Shown piece after piece: positions 5,164 to 8,158 of a stretch of DNA of 8,158 nucleotides. Position numbers and translations under genes: made by a program. The notes beneath the pieces are model-generated. The model saw nothing but the letters and a program-made list of their open reading frames with translations, did no database searches and was not told the DNA's origin. The DNA is taken from assembly GCA_004376205.1 (NCBI GenBank), contig SOKG01000004.1:1-8158 (forward strand). The letters run 5' to 3'. Origin of the DNA: Dehalococcoidia bacterium. Lineage in GTDB: Bacteria > Chloroflexota > Dehalococcoidia > SZUA-161. The stretch's first letter is position 1; each line of letters begins with the position of its first letter.

Positions 5164-5709
5164 ATGGCCAAGAATGAGGTTTACCTGGACGAGGACGGAA
5201 TACTCCGCATCGTATGCATTGGCGATCAGGACGAAAACAGCGCCAGTGAGATGATGGAGGAGGCGGTGAGAATCGCCAACAGCGCCTCGGGACAGATAAA
5301 GGTGCTTTTCGACACCACCAGAGCGGGAAAATTCTCCGTTGAGGCCAGACAGGCTGCTGTGGAGTCTCTGGCACTGGCATTACACAGCAAGGCAGCGGTG
5401 GTTGCCTCATCTATGCCCATGCGAGCACTGGGACTTTTCATGGTCGGTGGCGCCAAGACCCCGAACATGAAGGTTTTTGAGACAGCAACAGAGGCATTGG
5501 ACTGGCTCAGTGATTACGCTGACCACGAGATCGCCAGAGGGCTACAGCAATACAGCAATAATAAGGAGATCGCCGCCGCGCTTCAGGTAAGCGAAAAGAC
5601 GGTAAAGACCCATGTCAGCAACATCCTACAAAAGCTGCACCTCTCCGACCGCACCCAGGCTGCCCTTTATGCCGTCCGCCAGAGAATAGCAAACGACGAT
5701 TCAGAATAA
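5164..5709 (+). CDS. SpoIIAA/STAS-like domain protein with short LuxR-type HTH
   Basis: A 181-residue cytoplasmic protein. Residues 1-117 look like a SpoIIAA/STAS-like alpha-beta domain: VYLDEDGILRIVCIGDQ, then a helix, IKVLFDTTRAGK, AAVVASSMPMRALGLFMV and ETATEALDWL. Residues 121-175 carry the core of a LuxR/GerE helix-turn-helix, with NKEIAAALQVSEKTVKTHVS and NILQKLHLSDRTQAALYAVR. The usual LTxREREVL opening of that domain is missing; a short DHEIARGLQQYSN takes its place, so helix 1 may be shortened. Loss of part of the HTH could affect DNA binding. The ATG follows GGGGAGG (5149-5155) at a good spacing of 8. It is divergent from prepilin 2 and convergent with the peptidase gene, which makes it a candidate regulator of pilus genes. 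No phosphoacceptor receiver domain is present. The domain call for the N-terminal half is from fold-type sequence pattern only. Confidence 0.8.
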   Translation: MAKNEVYLDEDGILRIVCIGDQDENSASEMMEEAVRIANSASGQIKVLFDTTRAGKFSVEARQAAVESLALALHSKAAVVASSMPMRALGLFMVGGAKTPNMKVFETATEALDWLSDYADHEIARGLQQYSNNKEIAAALQVSEKTVKTHVSNILQKLHLSDRTQAALYAVRQRIANDDSE

Positions 5710-5733
5710 ATAATCATGTTCACTTTCACCTAC

Positions 5734-5825
5734 CCTCTCCCTTCAAGGGTGAGGAATTTGGGGGGGCACCCCCTGATATTCCTGTCATTCTGGCTCCGCG
5801 CACAGCGACACCACTTGTCATTCTG
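5734..5825. repeat. Repeat-bearing gap between convergent regulator and peptidase genes
   Basis: The 125-base gap (5710-5834) holds an imperfect inverted repeat, CCTCTCCCTT/AAGGGTGAGG (5734-5754), akin to the perfect palindrome at 4080-4107. A G-run/C-run hairpin follows at 5760-5773. The 10-base direct repeat TGTCATTCTG lies at 5783-5792 and 5816-5825. The hairpins could end transcripts from both sides, but no T-tract is present. No gene is seen. Confidence 0.6.
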
Positions 5826-5834
5826 ACTCTCCCT

Positions 5835-6611
5835 TTACAGCAAACCTATATACCAATGGTAAATAAGCGGCCCCCAGATCAGGGTAATCATGGCTGCGGC
5901 GGCGAGAAAGGGAGCAAAGGGGATGGGCTCCTTTCTGGACTTCACACCGGAGATAAGTAGAGCGATAGCGACAAGCCCGCCGCCTAAGATACCCAGAAAC
6001 AGGGCGAAAAAGACCAGGGGGAAGCCGGTGACCAATCCTATAAGCCCCGCCAGCTTCACATCCCCCCCACCTATGCCCCCTCGAGAGATGAGATAGGGGA
6101 TGAACATCAGACCAAAGCCTATCGCCCCTCCTAAAAGGGCACTTAGCACGCCAATGTCAGGCCAAACAATTTCGGGCCAGGGCCAAAAGAAGGAAAAGGC
6201 AAAGGCCAGAGCCATACCTGGGTAGACAACGTTATCCAGGACAAGCCTGTGCTCCAGGTCGATGACGAAGATCACCAGAAAAAGGCTGCCATAAATGAGA
6301 GCGATGGCAAGCTGAAGGCTGAGGCCATCATAATGCCATGTGAGGAAGGCGAAGAGGAGGGCAGTCACTAGCTCTACGAGGGGGAGTCGCCACGGAATGT
6401 GAGCGCCACAATAGCGGCAGCGACCGCGCAGCCACAGATAGCTAAATAGGGGAACCAGGTCGCTAGCCTTGAGCCTCTGCTGGCAGGCATCGCAGTGAGA
6501 GGGGGGACTGATTATCGACTTCCCGAGGGGCAGGCGGTCGATGCAAAGGTTGAGGAAGCTGCCCACAGCGAGTCCGAGGAGGGCGAAGAGAGCTATCGCA
6601 AGAGCGGTCAT
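5835..6611 (-). CDS. pilD: Type IV prepilin peptidase (leader peptidase / N-methyltransferase)
   Basis: A 258-residue, multi-pass inner-membrane aspartic protease that cleaves prepilin leaders after glycine and methylates the new N-terminus. The N-terminal domain has GSFLNLCIDRLP (17-28) and the zinc-binding pair CxxC...CxxC (cysteines 40, 43, 65, 68). The peptidase part carries the catalytic aspartates in VIDLEH (118) and GGGDVK (184). Several hydrophobic segments follow. The position after the first aspartate reads LVLD where many homologues have IPN or IPD, a mild deviation. Length is typical. Its ATG overlaps the PilM-like stop in ATGA, indicating translational coupling in the operon. Its likely substrates are the two prepilins encoded at 3487-4930. 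Confidence 0.93.
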   Translation of the reverse strand: MTALAIALFALLGLAVGSFLNLCIDRLPLGKSIISPPSHCDACQQRLKASDLVPLFSYLWLRGRCRYCGAHIPWRLPLVELVTALLFAFLTWHYDGLSLQLAIALIYGSLFLVIFVIDLEHRLVLDNVVYPGMALAFAFSFFWPWPEIVWPDIGVLSALLGGAIGFGLMFIPYLISRGGIGGGDVKLAGLIGLVTGFPLVFFALFLGILGGGLVAIALLISGVKSRKEPIPFAPFLAAAAMITLIWGPLIYHWYIGLL

Positions 6612-7480
6612 AAGGCTTTAAGGACCAGCCCCATGTTCACCATATAATGGGCTACTGGTAATTCGGCGGGATAGCGCAAAGGCGGCTCAAGGGGTTGTAT
6701 GGGACGCCCGGTGAGGGTGGCGACATTTATGGCAAAGGGTATACTGCCGGCAACAGCGCCAGTACAGTAGATGGGAAGCTCAGGGTCAAGCGGCTCCTCC
6801 CTGTGGCTATCGTTGTAGTAGGCTATAGTGCGCACCAGCTCATCGCTAATTCGACCCACAGCGTAATCCGAAGAAAGCAGCTCTTCGCCGAGAAAGGCGC
6901 TGCGAATCAAGGTAGGGACATCATCGATTACAATAACCACCTCCACGCTATTGCTCTCCCCGTTGGCAATGATGGCATCCCTTCGGTTCACCGCCCTCAT
7001 CAGGGCGAGGGGCTTCAAGTCAATAAGCCTGGGCTTTATCCCTGCCGTCGCCATTGCCTTCATCAGGGCGTGGAGCGGTTCTTTGGGGACGGTGAGAAGA
7101 TAGACCTCCTGTTGAGTGGTTTTTATGGGTAAAGCCCGCCAATGAAGGTAGCTATCGTCCAGAGAACCGCCAACCACCCTTCTCGCCTCGCGCTGAACTA
7201 TGCTCCCCAACTGTCCTTTATCTACCTTGGGCAGGCTTAGAATTCGCGAGGTAGTGCCCACTGCGGAGAGGGCACACACCACCTTGCCTTTGGTGAGCTT
7301 CCTCTCCTCCAGGGCATTCTTGAGCACCTGTCCCAGCCCTTCAGGATCGGCAACATAGCCATTTCTTATAAATCGGGGGTTAAAGGGCACGCTGTCCCAG
7401 GCCTCCACCGAATCACCGTTGGAGCTGAGGAGCCTCAGGGTGGTGCCCTCGATGCTCAAAGATAGGATTCGCTTGGCCAA
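6608..7480 (-). CDS. pilM: PilM-like actin-fold pilus assembly protein
   Basis: I place the start at TTG 7480 (290 residues, MAKRILSLSIEG...). GGAGG at 7488-7492 lies 7 bases upstream, and the next gene's stop is 7492-7494. The longer 309-residue reading from 7537 would overlap that gene by 46 bases with a non-family N-terminus. The protein fits the PilM/FtsA-type cytoplasmic fold: SLPKVDKGQLGSIVQREARR, AMATAGIKPRLIDLKPLALMRAV, VVIVIDDVPTLIRSAFL, then DELVRTIAYYNDSH and LPIYCTGAVAGSIPFA. PilM binds the inner-membrane PilN/PilO pair in type IVa pilus assembly. The first phosphate-loop strand is degenerate: serine 9 takes the place where an aspartate is usual in IGxDIGxSSIK. ATP binding may therefore be weakened. 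It lies between the PilO-like gene and the prepilin peptidase, as expected for this role. Confidence 0.82.
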   Translation of the reverse strand: MAKRILSLSIEGTTLRLLSSNGDSVEAWDSVPFNPRFIRNGYVADPEGLGQVLKNALEERKLTKGKVVCALSAVGTTSRILSLPKVDKGQLGSIVQREARRVVGGSLDDSYLHWRALPIKTTQQEVYLLTVPKEPLHALMKAMATAGIKPRLIDLKPLALMRAVNRRDAIIANGESNSVEVVIVIDDVPTLIRSAFLGEELLSSDYAVGRISDELVRTIAYYNDSHREEPLDPELPIYCTGAVAGSIPFAINVATLTGRPIQPLEPPLRYPAELPVAHYMVNMGLVLKAL

Positions 7481-7487
7481 GAACCTG

Positions 7488-7492
7488 CCTCC
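7488..7492 (-). promoter_or_regulatory. Shine-Dalgarno site that fixes the PilM-like TTG start
   Basis: On the - strand GGAGG follows or overlaps the PilO-like stop codon TAG (7494-7492) and lies 7 bases before TTG at 7480. It has the right distance for that start and is inside the longer alternative frame, which supports TTG 7480 over 7537. Confidence 0.7.
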
Positions 7493-8040
7493 TATTCCGG
7501 CTGGGCGTAGACCAATATATCGAAGGTTATCGTCCACTCTCCAGTTGTACTATCGTAGGTGAGCTCAACATCGTCTATTTTGAGTGTATTATATGGCGCA
7601 TCTGCCTCGATTCGGGTGATGAGGTTGAATATGTTGGTCAGGGTGCCGGTGGCTTCTACCTCATAGGAGAAAACGCGATATTCGTAGGCGCTTCCATCTA
7701 TTTCCTCCTCCGTCTCGCCGGCTTCGGCAAAGGACCAGTCCACATTAGCTCTGTTTCCCGACGTCCTGACCAGGTTAAAGATCCCTGTGCTCTCAACCTC
7801 CTCCGGGAAAGGAGCGTCATCCAGTTGCTCCTCAAGGCTGGCAAGCTCCGCTTCCAGGGCATCGACGTCGTATATCTGCCCTAGCGCTGCTATCTGTGCC
7901 TCCACTGCCGCTATGTCCTGGGCCAGCGCTGCCTGCCTCTGAACGGACCGATAGAAGCTGTAACCGAAATATGCATTCCCCGCCAAAAGGGCAATCACGA
8001 GCAAGAGGAGGATAAGCTGAAAGCTGGAGATCTTTCTCAT
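7492..8040 (-). CDS. PilO/PilN-like inner-membrane pilus assembly protein
   Basis: A 182-residue bitopic membrane protein: short basic N-terminus (MRKISS), one transmembrane helix at about 8-28, a charged coiled coil at about 36-76, then a small alpha-beta domain (80-182) ending in VELTYDSTTGEWTITFDILV. This layout, length and position next to a PilM-like gene fit PilO, or the related PilN, of the type IV pilus alignment complex. There the periplasmic ferredoxin-like domains pair and the N-terminus may contact PilM. Sequence alone does not separate PilN from PilO. The ATG overlaps the upstream stop in ATGA, and its own stop overlaps the PilM-like ribosome site, so the genes are translationally coupled. 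Confidence 0.75.
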   Translation of the reverse strand: MRKISSFQLILLLLVIALLAGNAYFGYSFYRSVQRQAALAQDIAAVEAQIAALGQIYDVDALEAELASLEEQLDDAPFPEEVESTGIFNLVRTSGNRANVDWSFAEAGETEEEIDGSAYEYRVFSYEVEATGTLTNIFNLITRIEADAPYNTLKIDDVELTYDSTTGEWTITFDILVYAQPE

Positions 8041-8158
8041 TGGCTACCCCCGGGCAGTGTCACGGCGATAATAAAGGTCCAGTAAGGGCCCGCTGGCAGA
8101 GGGGTAGGGGTAGGTGTTGGGGTTGGCGCTGGCGTGGGGGTAGGAGTGGGGCTAGCTG
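8037..8158 (-). CDS. C-terminal tail of a Pro/Thr-rich protein (partial)
   Basis: Read on the - strand from 8156, the frame begins ASPTPTPTPAPTP, continues as alternating Pro-Thr to LPAGPYWTF, then IIAVTLPGGSQ, and stops at TGA 8039-8037 overlapping the next ATG. Proline-threonine runs of this type are linkers in exported or surface proteins. The end is short and I do not recognise a family, and the 5' part lies outside the window. Its place at the head of the pilus operon suggests an envelope or pilus-associated protein. The same repeat explains the purine-rich + strand sequence at the window end. Confidence 0.6.
   Translation of the reverse strand, partial: ASPTPTPTPAPTPTPTPTPLPAGPYWTFIIAVTLPGGSQ

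Noticed and set aside
6695..7132. A 145-codon + strand open frame.
   Set aside because: It is the antisense shadow of the PilM-like gene, which has operon context and family motifs.

Overview
The window looks like a chromosome segment of an uncultured Chloroflexota bacterium, most likely Dehalococcoidia-like. This is an inference from several traits: the pilin and pilus-assembly protein style, a Pro/Thr-rich surface-protein tail, mixed ATG/GTG/TTG starts, and short dispersed palindromes of the kinds ending in TGTCATTGCGAGG or reading CCCTCTCCCTTCGAAGGGAG. No rRNA or tRNA gene is present to settle the taxonomy.

Positions 1-2740 (+ strand) hold the last 33 codons of hisF, an intact glutamate dehydrogenase gene (gdhA), a 5'-truncated gene for an FMN-binding glutamate-synthase-type oxidoreductase, and a small two-cluster ferredoxin. 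gdhA is visibly more AT-rich than both flanks. Homology to the glutamate-synthase family starts directly after the gdhA stop, upstream of any usable start codon, so gdhA appears to sit where the 5' part of that gene once was.

Positions 2740-3480 are a gene graveyard that gene callers would leave blank. In order they hold the C-terminal end of a NuoF-type NADH-binding subunit, a frameshifted N-terminal [2Fe-2S] domain of a NuoG/FdhA-type subunit, a fragment resembling the C-terminus of a large serine recombinase, and, on the opposite strand, the first 34 codons of a comM/yifB Mg-chelatase-like gene. The last two meet end to end within about 11 bp. This looks like the scar of an integrative element that entered comM, next to a decayed redox operon (glutamate synthase - ferredoxin - NuoF - NuoG).

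Positions 3480-5040 carry two paralogous type IV prepilin genes on the - strand. The second (4469-4930) has a good promoter, a strong Shine-Dalgarno site and a rho-independent terminator. The first (3487-3915) has a doubtful start. The gap between them contains palindromic dispersed repeats.

Positions 5164-5709 (+) encode a small regulator with a SpoIIAA/STAS-like N-terminal half and a shortened LuxR-type helix-turn-helix. It is divergent from the second pilin gene. From 8158 down to 5835 (-) runs a tightly overlapping pilus-assembly operon: a Pro/Thr-rich protein tail, a PilO/PilN-like membrane protein, a PilM-like protein (best started at a TTG at 7480) and a prepilin peptidase. The peptidase would process both prepilins, the PilM/PilO-like pair would form part of the inner-membrane assembly platform, and the LuxR-like protein is a candidate local regulator.
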